This document shows, one piece after another, positions 15,979 to 24,668 of a stretch of 64,000 nt of DNA. The stretch is from Rossellomorea orangium (lineage in GTDB: Bacteria > Bacillota > Bacilli > Bacillales > Bacillaceae_B). The DNA lies in the NCBI RefSeq assembly GCF_019334305.1, contig NZ_JAHWGH010000014.1, positions 653,626 through 717,625 of the forward strand, given 5' to 3'. The notes beneath the pieces were generated by a model. The model ran no database searches. It was not told the DNA's origin and saw nothing but the letters and a program-made list of their open reading frames with translations. Each line of letters opens with the position of its first letter. The stretch's first letter is position 1. The translations under genes and the position numbers were made by a program.

Positions 15979-17172
15979 GTGAGTTTAGTGTATGGCATCT
16001 TATCTTTACTTGGCGTTTTATTTCTAGCGTGGTTGTTGAGCAGCAACCGCTCGGCCATTCAATGGCGGACGATCGTCATCGGCATCTGCCTCGAATTTCT
16101 ACTTGTTCTTTTCGTATTGAAGGTTCCGTTTGGACAAACGGTCCTGAAGAAAGCGGCACTCGGTGTCCAGAAAGTCATTGATTACAGCAATGAAGGAATC
16201 ATGTTTGTGTTCGGCGGATTCTTTGAAAAAGGGACGAACATCTCATTTGTTTTTGCCATCAATGTGTTAGGCGCCATCATCTTTATTTCTGCCCTTATTT
16301 CTGCTCTTTACTATTTGCGCATCATCCCGTTCTTTGTAAAATACATCGGGATTGGATTAGGAAAGATCCTTGGTACGACGAAGGTCGAGTCGTTTAACGC
16401 GATCGGGAATTCGTTCCTCGGTTTGGCGGAAGCTCCCCTGTTGATCAAGCCTTACTTAGTGAAGCTGACCCGTTCTGAATTATTTGCCGTCATGGTAGGG
16501 GGAACGGCTTCAGCGAGTGGCGCCATCCTGATTGGATACTCACTGATGGGGATCGATATGAAATTCCTTCTTCTGTCTGTATTCAGTGTTCCCATCGTCT
16601 CCCTCGTCATCGCGAAGATCATTGAACCGGAAACAGAAGAATCGGCGACGAACGGAGATATTTCGTTAGGAAAAACCACTCATACGAACGTATTTGAAGC
16701 GATTTCCGAAGGCGCACTGAGCGGAACTCAATTAGCCATTAATATTGGTGGGCTATTGATCGCATTCATCGGGATACTGGCGGCCGTGAATGGACTGCTT
16801 GGATTAGTGGATACAAGCCTATCAACTGTCTTTGGCTACGTATTCTATCCTCTTGCACTACTCGTCGGCATCCCGATGGATGAAGCATTCCGTGCCGCGT
16901 CCATCATCGGGACGAAGCTTTCTGTAAACGAGTTCGTGGCTTACAAAGAGCTCTCTGGCATGATGAACGAGCTTTCACCCAAGACCGTGGCGATCCTTTC
17001 TGTTGCCCTTTGTAATTTCGCCAACCTGTCTTCCATCGGACAGCTGATCGTCGGACTAGGTTCATTAGAACCGACGCAACGACCGATGGTGTCTAAACTA
17101 AGCTTGAAAGCCATCCTTGCAGGAACACTCGCAAGCTTTATCACAGCCATCATCATTAGTATATTTCTATAA
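15979..17172 (+). CDS. nupG: Concentrative nucleoside transporter (NupC/CNT family), guanine-regulated
   Basis: A 397-residue CNT-family permease importing nucleosides with a proton or sodium ion. About ten hydrophobic segments are visible with family motifs: SNEGIMFVFGGFF, ESFNAIGNSFLGLAEAPLL, TASASGAILIGYSLMGI and the C-terminal CNFANLSSIGQLIVGLG. A guanine riboswitch lies directly upstream, as for Bacillus nupG (yxjA), which transports purine nucleosides. That shared regulation is why I assign this name over nupC. GGAGG precedes the GTG at 15979. Confidence 0.9.
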   Translation: MSLVYGILSLLGVLFLAWLLSSNRSAIQWRTIVIGICLEFLLVLFVLKVPFGQTVLKKAALGVQKVIDYSNEGIMFVFGGFFEKGTNISFVFAINVLGAIIFISALISALYYLRIIPFFVKYIGIGLGKILGTTKVESFNAIGNSFLGLAEAPLLIKPYLVKLTRSELFAVMVGGTASASGAILIGYSLMGIDMKFLLLSVFSVPIVSLVIAKIIEPETEESATNGDISLGKTTHTNVFEAISEGALSGTQLAINIGGLLIAFIGILAAVNGLLGLVDTSLSTVFGYVFYPLALLVGIPMDEAFRAASIIGTKLSVNEFVAYKELSGMMNELSPKTVAILSVALCNFANLSSIGQLIVGLGSLEPTQRPMVSKLSLKAILAGTLASFITAIIISIFL

Positions 17173-17263
17173 TTTTTTGCGTCATTTATGTTTCTTCCCG
17201 AGCCATTTAGTGAATAGTATAAGGTAGAAATCTTTTTCACATTGACAACGGAAGGTGAAACCA

Positions 17264-17767
17264 TTGAGAGAAAAAAAGACCATGAAAGAAACGAAAACCA
17301 GTAAAACGACCCACGTTCTTCCACCTGATACGAACCATCACGGTACGTTATTCGGTGGAAAACTGATGGCCTATATAGACGATGTAGCCTCCATCGCCGC
17401 AACCCGACATGCCCGAAAGCCTGTCGTAACGGCATCCACGGATTCTGTCGACTTCCTTCAACCCATTAAAGTCGGCGACGCCGTTACACTGGAAGCCATC
17501 GTCACGTACACGGGACGAAGCTCCATGGAAATCTGTGTGAAAGTGACATCAGAGGTGCTCCTGACTGGAGAAACCAATGTGGCTGCCATCTCCTTCTTAA
17601 CGTTTGTAGCATTGGAAGGAAACAAACCAGCCGTGATTCCTGAAGTGGTTCCAGAAACGGAAGAAGAGAAATGGCTGAACGAAACAGCTAAAAATCGGGC
17701 TGAACACCGTAAAGCCCGTAAAAAACATAGTGAAGAGCTGGCGGAGTTTTTCCGTAAAGCGTATTAG
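17264..17767 (+). CDS. Hotdog-fold acyl-CoA thioesterase (YkhA-like)
   Basis: A 167-residue acyl-CoA hydrolase of the BACH/YciA type. The hotdog helix is marked by HGTLFGGKLMAYIDDVASIAA, with Asn/His and Asp residues at family positions, and the strand VVTASTDSVDFLQPIKVGD follows. The basic C-terminal tail (KNRAEHRKARKKHSEEL) is common in Bacillus members. The TTG at 17264 is preferred: GGAAGGTG ends 6 bp before it, while an in-frame GTG at 17255 overlaps that site. The 306-bp repeat element begins 5 bp after its stop and supplies the terminator. Confidence 0.87.
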   Translation: MREKKTMKETKTSKTTHVLPPDTNHHGTLFGGKLMAYIDDVASIAATRHARKPVVTASTDSVDFLQPIKVGDAVTLEAIVTYTGRSSMEICVKVTSEVLLTGETNVAAISFLTFVALEGNKPAVIPEVVPETEEEKWLNETAKNRAEHRKARKKHSEELAEFFRKAY

Positions 17768-17772
17768 TTTAG

Positions 17773-18078
17773 GAGGCTGGGACAAAAGGGTTTCAGATAA
17801 GGAAGAATCCGAACGAGTGATTTGATAAAAATCTAACTCGTTCGGATTTTTTTTTTTATAATCCATTTATTTAGCAGGTTCTAGCTGTTGATTGGAGTGC
17901 AAGACGAAGACTCCTGCGGAAAAAGCGGAATAGGTGAGACCCCGCAGGAGCGACAGCGACGAGGAGGCTCGCCTTCCGCCCGAGGAAAGCGAAGTCTTGC
18001 ACGGAAATCAACAGCGGTGTTACAAGTAATCTCATTGTTCGTCTTTAGAGTGTATAGATTTAGTTATGTCCCAGCCTC
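17773..18078. repeat. 306-bp intergenic repeat element, complete copy
   Basis: Bounded by the perfect 12-bp inverted repeat GAGGCTGGGACA (17773-17784) / TGTCCCAGCCTC (18067-18078). It contains a terminator hairpin and a GC-rich palindromic core (GACTCCTGCGG, GACCCCGCAGGAGCG, GAGGAGGCTCG, GGAAAGCGAAGTC). No transposase or credible ORF is inside. A second copy starts at 63812. It resembles the non-coding GAGGCTGGGACA repeats scattered in Firmicutes genomes. Confidence 0.9.
17806..17858 (+). terminator. Intrinsic terminator inside the 306-bp element
   Basis: AATCCGAACGAGT / ACTCGTTCGGATT stem followed by ten or more Ts. It serves the thioesterase gene. Confidence 0.88.
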
Positions 18079-18234
18079 TTTTTGTGTGGGTACGCCCGGC
18101 ATTCGCCGATAAAATCCGCCGTCATCCATCATCCACCGGTACGAGTCCCCTTTCTCTCTCTGATCCACTCTAGAATTATTCCCAACAAATAATTATGATT
18201 CCCCCTAACTCTTTTTCCCCACCCCCTTCAAAAT

Positions 18235-18246
18235 AGGTCCGTCCCT
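18235..18246. repeat. Single AGGTCCGTCCCT unit
   Basis: One arm of the dispersed repeat, 64 bp before the BMP lipoprotein gene. It runs into CCGATAAT (18247-18254), which resembles a sigma-D -10 box and could serve the downstream chemoreceptor operon; its -35 is weak. Confidence 0.7.
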
Positions 18247-18309
18247 CCGATAATACAGAGGTACGGACATGTGAAGTGTCTTATTATTTTTATTTTTGGA
18301 GGTTACGGT

Positions 18310-19287
18310 TTGAAAAAAATAGTCAGTATGTTTCTTCTTGTCATGCTTGTGATGGCAGGGTGTTCTTCGCCTATGACGAAAGAAACCAGCACAGAAAAAC
18401 AACAGAGTATCGGAATCCTTCTTTCTGATACAGGTCTCGGGGATGGTTCATTTAATGATTCCGCCTTCAGGGGGCTCGAACGTGCCCGTGAAGAATTGGG
18501 GATTTTATTTGATTATAGAGAAGCGCCGGATGGGGATTTCGAAGGAGCCCTTAAGGAACTTGTCGATCAGGATCATGAACTTGTCATTGGACTGGGGTTT
18601 TCAATCCAGGATGCCCTTGAAAAGGTGGCAAGCGAAAATCCCGATCAACAATTTCTATTGATCGACGGATTTTCAGAACTCGATAATATTACATCGATTA
18701 CGTTCAAAGAACATGAAGGAAGCTTCCTTCTCGGTATGGTGGCCGCGATGAAATCCAAGACAGGTACGATCGGGTTCATCAGTGGGGCCGATGTTCCAGT
18801 CATTGAGCGCTTTGAAAAAGGTTATATTCAAGGGGCTAAATATATCAACCCTTCCATTAAGGTCATCAAAAACAACGCGAACAATTTCGGTGACGCCGAC
18901 TTAGGGAGGACAATCGCAGAGAAACAAATGAAACAGGGTGCGGATTTCCTTTACCCTGCTGCCGGATTCACAGGAGTCGGGGCCATCCAGGCTGCTCAGA
19001 AAGCAGGCGTTTTATCGGGTGGGGTCGATTCGGATCAGTATTTCATTGCGGAAAAATCTGTCGTCACTTCTATGGTCAAAAAAGTCGACAACGCCGTTTT
19101 CAACATAACGGATGAACTTATGAACGAACATAAGATTTCTCAGCACGCCTATGAATTGGGCCTTAAAGAAGACGGTGTCGGACTTGCCCCAATCCGTGTC
19201 GTGAATCTTTCACCGGAAGAAACGAAAAAGCTGGAAGATGCCAAGAACAAAATCATCTCTGGTGATATTACCGTCAATATGCAATAA
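18310..19287 (+). CDS. BMP-family (Med-like) substrate-binding lipoprotein
   Basis: A 325-residue lipoprotein. The TTG at 18310 lies 7 bp after GGAGG and gives MKKIVSMFLLVMLVMAGCSS with a clear lipobox (MAGC). The body is a BMP/PnrA-like periplasmic binding fold: IGILLSDTGLGDGSFNDSAF, GFSIQDALEKVA, EGSFLLGMVAAM, GFISGADVPVIERF and GVDSDQY. This family usually binds nucleosides for an ABC importer, or acts like Bacillus Med. No ABC genes are nearby. The next gene, 21 bp on, is a chemoreceptor, so a sensory role is more likely than transport. Confidence 0.88.
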   Translation: MKKIVSMFLLVMLVMAGCSSPMTKETSTEKQQSIGILLSDTGLGDGSFNDSAFRGLERAREELGILFDYREAPDGDFEGALKELVDQDHELVIGLGFSIQDALEKVASENPDQQFLLIDGFSELDNITSITFKEHEGSFLLGMVAAMKSKTGTIGFISGADVPVIERFEKGYIQGAKYINPSIKVIKNNANNFGDADLGRTIAEKQMKQGADFLYPAAGFTGVGAIQAAQKAGVLSGGVDSDQYFIAEKSVVTSMVKKVDNAVFNITDELMNEHKISQHAYELGLKEDGVGLAPIRVVNLSPEETKKLEDAKNKIISGDITVNMQ

Positions 19288-19308
19288 ATCTACTTAAGGA
19301 GTAATGTC

Positions 19309-20967
19309 ATGGCACTAAAAAAACGTTTACTGATCTTGGGGTTGATCCCCCTTGTCCTGTCCACCATCATCATCGGCTATATCGTCTCGCAATTGGTATT
19401 CTTGCAGAATTCTGCCAAAGAAGATGTAGAGGTGCTGCTCGAGACCGAATCCTTGCGCGGAGATCTCATTGTGACGAAGCAGGCACTTTCGAATTACTCG
19501 GTGAATTCAACAGAGGAAAATAAGCAGATGGTCGAAAGTTTGCTAAAGCAAACCTCTGCTCAAATCACCGATCTGAAGAAGCTCGTTTCAGTAAAAAATC
19601 AAAAACAGACTCTTTCTTCCATTGAGTCTAAATTCACCGATTTGAAATCGGCATCGGATGCAGCTCTCAGTGAAATGGACAAAGCGGAAATTAAACGGCA
19701 ATCGATACGTATTTCAGGTGTGTTGAACGATATGTATCTATTGCATAAGCAAACAAACGAATGGTATGAAAATTTACTGCAAGAAAATAAGAGTCAGATC
19801 CAATTTATCGTCTGGGCCTCCATCATCGGTTTCATCGTGACGGTACTCCTCTCTCTGATAGCATCGAACCTGCTCAGCCGAAGAATCGTCAAACCATTGA
19901 ACCGGATGGTGGATAATGCCGAGAAGATGGCAAATGGGGATTTAACGATCACCATCGATTCGGTCAAAGAGAAGAACAGCCGATTCGAAGTCGATAAGCT
20001 TCAAACAGCCTTTCAACATATGGTCGAGAATCTGCGAAGTACGGTCCAATCCGTCCATGACATCGGAACCAATGTAGAAAGGTTTACCCACGATGTGCGC
20101 ACCCAGATGACAAGTCTGACGGAAAGCAGCAATCAGGTAGCACTCTCCACAGAGGAACTTGCCAAAGGGAGTCAATCGATTTCTGAGGATATCCAATCCA
20201 CCGCTGCCCTTATGGCGGTGATGGGTGATGATTTCTCTCAGACTGTCGAACAGAGTGTTGAATCATCAGAAAGCAGTAAAGTCGCACTATCATCTGTCGG
20301 AAACGGTCGTACATCCTTAAATCAACAACAGGAATTTGCTGAAATGATCGCCGAATCTTCCTCCTCTATCATGGATTCTGTTGAATCCTTTGCCCAATAT
20401 ACAGGGGAGATCGAGGATGCCGCCCAGGCGGTACGTGAAATTGCCGATCAAACAAACCTCCTTGCCCTGAATGCAGCCATTGAAGCCGCCCGTGCCGGCG
20501 ACGCAGGGAAAGGTTTCGCCGTCGTGGCCCAGGAAGTCCGTAAGCTTGCTGAGGACTCTTCCATTGCCACCGAACGCATCGGAAGCATGGTCGGGAGCAT
20601 CAAACAGGGCATACAGTCCATCATGGATGCTTCCCAAAAAGGAAAGACCCTTTCTAACCAGCAGCTGGATTCCATGAGCGTTACGGAGCGTTCTTTTGAA
20701 GAGATTTCCGGAAATGTTTCTACTATATTTGATAATCTCTCCAAACTCGAAACCGGGATGCATGCCTCTTCCCAGCGGACCAACCAGGTGATTGCCGCCA
20801 TTGAAAATATTTCGGCCATCACGGAAGAAACAGCCGCCGGAACGGAAGAAATTTCGTCTTCAACAGAAGAACAGCTTCGATACTTTGAACGAATGAATGA
20901 GCAGGTGGGCGAGCTGAACAAGATGACGATGGAAATGAAGAAACAACTGGAACAATTTACACTTTGA
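19309..20967 (+). CDS. Methyl-accepting chemotaxis protein
   Basis: A 552-residue receptor with classic topology. It has one N-terminal helix (residues 9-30), an extracellular helical domain of about 135 residues (four-helix-bundle-like), and a second helix at about 165-187. A HAMP domain ([26 protein letters not shown]) follows, then the signalling coiled coil with the conserved tip ([20 protein letters not shown]). It is co-transcribed with the BMP lipoprotein upstream, which may present ligand to the external domain. A strong terminator ends the operon. Confidence 0.93.
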   Translation: MALKKRLLILGLIPLVLSTIIIGYIVSQLVFLQNSAKEDVEVLLETESLRGDLIVTKQALSNYSVNSTEENKQMVESLLKQTSAQITDLKKLVSVKNQKQTLSSIESKFTDLKSASDAALSEMDKAEIKRQSIRISGVLNDMYLLHKQTNEWYENLLQENKSQIQFIVWASIIGFIVTVLLSLIASNLLSRRIVKPLNRMVDNAEKMANGDLTITIDSVKEKNSRFEVDKLQTAFQHMVENLRSTVQSVHDIGTNVERFTHDVRTQMTSLTESSNQVALSTEELAKGSQSISEDIQSTAALMAVMGDDFSQTVEQSVESSESSKVALSSVGNGRTSLNQQQEFAEMIAESSSSIMDSVESFAQYTGEIEDAAQAVREIADQTNLLALNAAIEAARAGDAGKGFAVVAQEVRKLAEDSSIATERIGSMVGSIKQGIQSIMDASQKGKTLSNQQLDSMSVTERSFEEISGNVSTIFDNLSKLETGMHASSQRTNQVIAAIENISAITEETAAGTEEISSSTEEQLRYFERMNEQVGELNKMTMEMKKQLEQFTL

Positions 20968-20974
20968 TTGACTG

Positions 20975-21008
20975 GGAGAATGCCTCGTGCAGGGGCATTC
21001 TCCTTTTT
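20975..21008 (+). terminator. Intrinsic terminator
   Basis: GGAGAATGCC / GGCATTCTCC stem and TTTTT after the chemoreceptor gene. Confidence 0.92.
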
Positions 21009-21208
21009 AAAAATTTCAAGGAAAATTCGCTGATAAATGAGATTGCCGCCGGTATCCAGGTATAGAAATGCCCACGATAGCCTCCCAAATTCCGACAATA
21101 ACCTCACACCATTCCCCTACGACTACCTTCCCCCACCCTTTCTCACTAGTCAAAACACCCCTTTTATTATTACAGAACGTTTAAATTTTTTTAACGAACA
21201 AAAAGTAG

Positions 21209-21241
21209 AGGTCCGTCCCTATATACACACTAGGGTATATA
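21209..21241. repeat. AGGTCCGTCCCT unit plus hairpin in the 400-bp gap before mreBH
   Basis: AGGTCCGTCCCT at 21209-21220 merges into CTATATAC / GTATATAG, a short hairpin. The rest of the 21009-21408 gap holds no credible gene; its 3' part is the mreBH promoter region. Confidence 0.6.
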
Positions 21242-21408
21242 GAAACCCTTTATGAAGACCTTTTGTTTTTTGAGTGACGCTTTCACTTCTGTCATACTTT
21301 GTAACAATTTGTCGGTGGTAAATATCTCCACCTACATAACCCCCGAAAATCTCCTATACTGTATAGAAGGTTATACTGTCTAGAATTCTTATAGTTGGAG
21401 GAATACTG

Positions 21409-22413
21409 ATGTTATCAAACTCTGAAATTGGGATCGATTTAGGAACTGCAAATATACTTGTTTATAGTAAAAATAAAGGAATTATACTTAACGAGCCATC
21501 TGTTGTGGCCATCGACACTGAAAACAAAACGGTCTTGGCTGTCGGAACCGAAGCCAAGAGCATGATCGGGAAAACACCTGGGAAGATCGTGGCTGTACGC
21601 CCTCTTAAAGATGGTGTGATTGCCGACTTTGATGTGACAACTGAAATGCTGAAGCAAGTCATGAAGAAGGCGAGTAAAAAATTAGGATTTTCTATCCGCA
21701 AGCCGACCGTGGTTGTGTGTACGCCATCCGGTGCGACAAGTGTTGAGAGAAGAGCAATTCAGGATGCGGTAAGAGGTAGCGGCGCAAAATCCGTGACCCT
21801 TATCGAAGAGCCTGTTGCTGCTGCAATCGGTGCTGACCTCCCTGTAGGTGAGCCTGTTGCCAACGTCATCGTTGATATTGGCGGAGGAACGACGGAAGTG
21901 GCGATCATCTCTTACGGAGGGGTTGTTTCTTGCAATACCATCCGTATCGGTGGAGATCAAATGGATGAAGATATCGTTCAATATGTGCGTAAACGCTACA
22001 ATCTCCTCATTGGAGAAAGAACGGCTGAATTAGTGAAGATCGAAGTCGGCCAAGCACTGATCGATCACGAAGAAAGAACCATGGATATCCGTGGACGTGA
22101 CCTGGTGACAGGTCTGCCGAAAACGATTGAACTTTCATCAAACGAAATCCAGGATGCGTTGAAAGAGTCTCTTCTACACATCTTGGAAACCATCCGTGCA
22201 ACATTGGAAAATTGTCCTCCTGAACTGAGTGGGGACATCGTTGACCGCGGAGTCATCTTAACAGGTGGCGGAGCCCTTCTGAATGGACTTCAGGATTGGC
22301 TGAGCCAGGAGATCGTTGTACCGGTTCACTTAGCTCCAAACCCTCTTGAGTCTGTGGCAATCGGAACAGGACGTTCCCTATCCGTGATTCACAAATTACA
22401 AAAAGTAAAATAA
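21409..22413 (+). CDS. mreBH: Rod-shape actin homologue MreBH
   Basis: A 334-residue MreB-family actin that guides cell-wall synthesis under the membrane. Phosphate-binding and connector motifs are intact: [53 protein letters not shown] and [11 protein letters not shown]. The N-terminus ([19 protein letters not shown]) and overall pattern match Bacillus MreBH better than MreB or Mbl, and it stands alone rather than in mreBCD. GGAGG precedes the ATG. ACCCCCGAAAA at 21339-21349 recalls the sigma-I -35 reported for mreBH, but I find no matching -10. It ends in a strong terminator. Confidence 0.9.
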   Translation: MLSNSEIGIDLGTANILVYSKNKGIILNEPSVVAIDTENKTVLAVGTEAKSMIGKTPGKIVAVRPLKDGVIADFDVTTEMLKQVMKKASKKLGFSIRKPTVVVCTPSGATSVERRAIQDAVRGSGAKSVTLIEEPVAAAIGADLPVGEPVANVIVDIGGGTTEVAIISYGGVVSCNTIRIGGDQMDEDIVQYVRKRYNLLIGERTAELVKIEVGQALIDHEERTMDIRGRDLVTGLPKTIELSSNEIQDALKESLLHILETIRATLENCPPELSGDIVDRGVILTGGGALLNGLQDWLSQEIVVPVHLAPNPLESVAIGTGRSLSVIHKLQKVK

Positions 22414-22420
22414 AAAGATT

Positions 22421-22452
22421 CTATCCCCCATTCGGTTGGGGGATACTTTTTT
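22421..22452 (+). terminator. Intrinsic terminator after mreBH
   Basis: TATCCCCCA / TTGGGGGATA stem and T-run. Confidence 0.92.
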
Positions 22453-22504
22453 GTCCAATATCAAACCCATCTATTTACCCCACTAACATTTTTTTCAAAC
22501 ATAT

Positions 22505-22535
22505 GTGATCCAAATTCTTATTCCCCTCGTTAGCT
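22505..22535 (+). promoter_or_regulatory. ECF-type autoregulatory promoter
   Basis: GTGATCCA (22505-22512), 15 bp, CGTTAGCT (22528-22535), 68 bp before the sigma gene start. The same two 8-mers and spacer occur at 24599-24629 and, inverted, at 13297-13327. The layout fits a -35/-10 pair for the sigma factor encoded here. Confidence 0.85.
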
Positions 22536-22603
22536 TATTACAATTGAGTTCCTACCCGTTGTTTAGTATCCTTATTTTATATGTCAAAGATAAGGAGCGT
22601 ATT

Positions 22604-23167
22604 ATGCCCAATGATTTGCAGGATGTAGAACTGTATCAACGTGTTTTGGCAAAAGACTCGACTGCATTACGACAGCTCTATCAGCAATATGAAAAACTGA
22701 TCTATTCGTTTTCGTATAAAATGACGGGAGACCGTGAAATCGCGGAGGAAGTGATCCAGGAGGTTTTCATGAAACTCTGGAAAAAGCACTCTCCCTATGA
22801 CCACAGTAAAGGAAAATTCTCATCATGGCTGTTAACGATGACGAGAAATACGTGCCTTGATGCGTTACGCAGACGCAAAAAACATGAGTCTGTTGAATAT
22901 ATAGAGAAGGACTCCCTTCAGGTAACCTATGAAACTCCCGCCGATCAATTAGAGTGGAAGGAAAAAGGGACCGCGATCAGAGATTGTATCCAATCATTGA
23001 AGGATGACCAGCAAAGAATCGTGCAATTATTCTATTTTAGAGGGTTGACTCAACAATCCATCGCTGAATCAACCGATACTCCACTTGGAACAGTCAAAGG
23101 AAGAATCCGTTTAGCCCTGAAGCATTTACACACGTGTCTAAAAGGGAAAGGAGGTACGTTCGAATGA
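22604..23167 (+). CDS. ECF-type RNA polymerase sigma factor
   Basis: A 187-residue group 4 sigma factor. Region 2 is seen as ALRQLYQQYEKLIYSFSYKM and EIAEEVIQEVFMKLWKK, with region 2.4 near FSSWLLTMTRNTCLDALRRRKK. Region 4 is LKDDQQRIVQLFYFRGLTQQ followed by the recognition helix TPLGTVKGRIRLALKHL. The ATG at 22604 is chosen for AAGGAG six bp upstream; earlier in-frame starts lack one and would overlap the promoter. Its stop overlaps the anti-sigma start by 4 bp. It probably recognises the GTGATCCA-N15-CGTTAGCT sites. Confidence 0.93.
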   Translation: MPNDLQDVELYQRVLAKDSTALRQLYQQYEKLIYSFSYKMTGDREIAEEVIQEVFMKLWKKHSPYDHSKGKFSSWLLTMTRNTCLDALRRRKKHESVEYIEKDSLQVTYETPADQLEWKEKGTAIRDCIQSLKDDQQRIVQLFYFRGLTQQSIAESTDTPLGTVKGRIRLALKHLHTCLKGKGGTFE

Positions 23168-23880
23168 CGATACAACCATGCGATCAATTACTGGATTACT
23201 ACAACGGTCATTTATCTGAACTAGAGAAAGCTCAATTTGAGAAGCATTTAAAAAGCTGTGATCAGTGTCTTGAAGAACTTCATGAACTGGAGCAGTTATC
23301 GGACTATATGCCGTTCGCATCTGATGTTGTTGAACCTCCCAAAGACCTGGAAGACCGTGTTTTCGCTCATATTCTGGGGGATGAGAAACCGGAAGGCGCT
23401 GGATCAATCAAAAAAGCGAAGAAGAACAGGACATGGTTCCTCCCTTCTGTTGCCGCAGCATTAGCCCTTTCCCTTATCGGCAATGCTTATCTGTTTACCC
23501 AGCTTGAGGACCAGAATGAAGTAGTTGAACAAGCAACGATCGATCAAGTCGTCCAATATGTCGATCTCGCTGCCGTCAATGGCAATGCTAAGGGAACTGC
23601 CAGCATCATCAAGCAAGGAGCACAAACGAGCATGGTGGTCCAGGCATCTGAACTTCAGGATCTTTCAGATGAAGAAGTGTATCAGGTATGGCTCATTAAA
23701 GATGAAAAGCCAGAACGAGCCGGAACGTTTGTCACCAGTAAGGATGGAAAAGGCTCCGTCGTATTCAAGTTCAATGAAGAATTTACGAAGAAAGATTGGG
23801 ATACGGTGGCCATCACCCTTGAACCGGATGCTGATAGTCAGCTTCCCCAGGGGGACATCGTGTTAGCGTCGGAAATCTAA
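23164..23880 (+). CDS. Anti-sigma factor, zinc-finger ZAS domain plus RskA-like C-terminus
   Basis: A 238-residue membrane regulator. The N-terminal cytoplasmic ZAS domain has H28-x3-C32-x2-C35 with C6. One membrane helix lies at about residues 91-112. The extracytoplasmic domain (VYQVWLIKDEKPERAGTFV, VAITLEPDADSQLPQGDIVL) is RskA/anti-sigma-K-like. ATGA overlap with the sigma gene and GGAGG inside its end give translational coupling. It is expected to sequester the ECF factor until an envelope signal triggers proteolysis. A terminator follows. Confidence 0.93.
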   Translation: MTIQPCDQLLDYYNGHLSELEKAQFEKHLKSCDQCLEELHELEQLSDYMPFASDVVEPPKDLEDRVFAHILGDEKPEGAGSIKKAKKNRTWFLPSVAAALALSLIGNAYLFTQLEDQNEVVEQATIDQVVQYVDLAAVNGNAKGTASIIKQGAQTSMVVQASELQDLSDEEVYQVWLIKDEKPERAGTFVTSKDGKGSVVFKFNEEFTKKDWDTVAITLEPDADSQLPQGDIVLASEI

Positions 23881-23903
23881 AAAAAGTTTTACCCATTATG
23901 TTT

Positions 23904-23936
23904 TGCCCGTCAGCCCTTTACTGACGGGCATTTTTT
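23904..23936 (+). terminator. Intrinsic terminator of the sigma/anti-sigma operon
   Basis: TGCCCGTCAG / CTGACGGGCA stem and six Ts. Confidence 0.95.
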
Positions 23937-24124
23937 CAATCCCCTTTTCTTTTATTTGAATAAAAGCGCCTATCCAAATGTTTGAGGTATTCGAACTAGG
24001 GAACATAGTCCTATGTAACAGAAGTTGTACAAATATTAAACAAAAATTTCTCTTCTTTTAAAGGGCCGCTTAGTAAAGACTCTTCACTCTTTCTATCATT
24101 CCACACCCTATTTTTCCTTTATTC

Positions 24125-24568
24125 AAAGGCTGTTTTCGTAAACTTGTTGCTTTTGGATGTAGCGAGTGGCGGTTGATTTCCGCTACAGGTGCTCGCTTTC
24201 CGCTCCAATCAACTGACGAAAAGTTTGACTATCACAAAGGAAATGGAGAGATTGCGTATGCCACTGCTTTTTCATTCGATGAAGTGACTGATTTTATTTA
24301 ATAGTCCTTTACTCTTTTTAAACGGATGGTCACACACCGTTTTGCTCTGTCAACACTTACTACTCTAGAGGGTGAAGGGAACTGCGTAGACTCCTACGGA
24401 AAACGGGCGTGCCGAGACCCCGGAAGCGAATTGTGCTGAGGAGGCTCGGCCGAACGTCCGTGGAAAGCGGAGCAGTTCCCTTCACCCTCCTGCACCACAA
24501 CCTAAATGACAGAGCATCGTAAATCTAAGTTTGGATGCAATGCAACAATCTTTGCGAAAACAGCCTTT
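24125..24568. repeat. 444-bp composite palindromic element
   Basis: Bounded by the perfect 14-bp inverted repeat AAAGGCTGTTTTCG (24125-24138) / CGAAAACAGCCTTT (24555-24568). Inside are GTTGATT / AATCAAC around 24172-24211, and a larger inverted repeat GGGTGAAGGGAACTGC / GCAGTTCCCTTCACCC at about 24370-24488. The latter encloses a GC-rich core (GACTCCTACGG, GAGACCCCGG, GAGGAGGCTCG, GGAAAGCGGAG) related to the core of the 306-bp element. No ORF. It fills the gap between the anti-sigma and surface protein genes. Confidence 0.88.
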
Positions 24569-24598
24569 TCAAAAGAATTGAAAAAAGTTTTTAAAAAA

Positions 24599-24629
24599 GT
24601 GATCCATGTTAAAACTTCTGTCGTTAGCT
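24599..24629 (+). promoter_or_regulatory. ECF-type promoter of the surface protein/sortase operon
   Basis: GTGATCCA (24599-24606), 15 bp, CGTTAGCT (24622-24629), 39 bp before the start codon. Same boxes and spacer as at 22505-22535 and 13297-13327. Confidence 0.87.
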
Positions 24630-24668
24630 CTATGAAAATATAAAAAAATCAAAAGGAGAGATTTACTT

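Noticed and set aside
17888..18112. 74-codon ORF inside the 306-bp element
   Set aside because: It is a by-product of the GC-rich palindromic core, has no ribosome binding site, and the element behaves as non-coding DNA.
21339..21380. Sigma-I promoter for mreBH
   Set aside because: ACCCCCGAAAA resembles a sigma-I -35, but no matching -10 was found at a suitable distance, so it is mentioned but not listed as a feature.
22505..22603. Earlier in-frame start for the ECF sigma gene
   Set aside because: It would make the promoter boxes part of the coding sequence and lacks a ribosome binding site; ATG at 22604 has AAGGAG.
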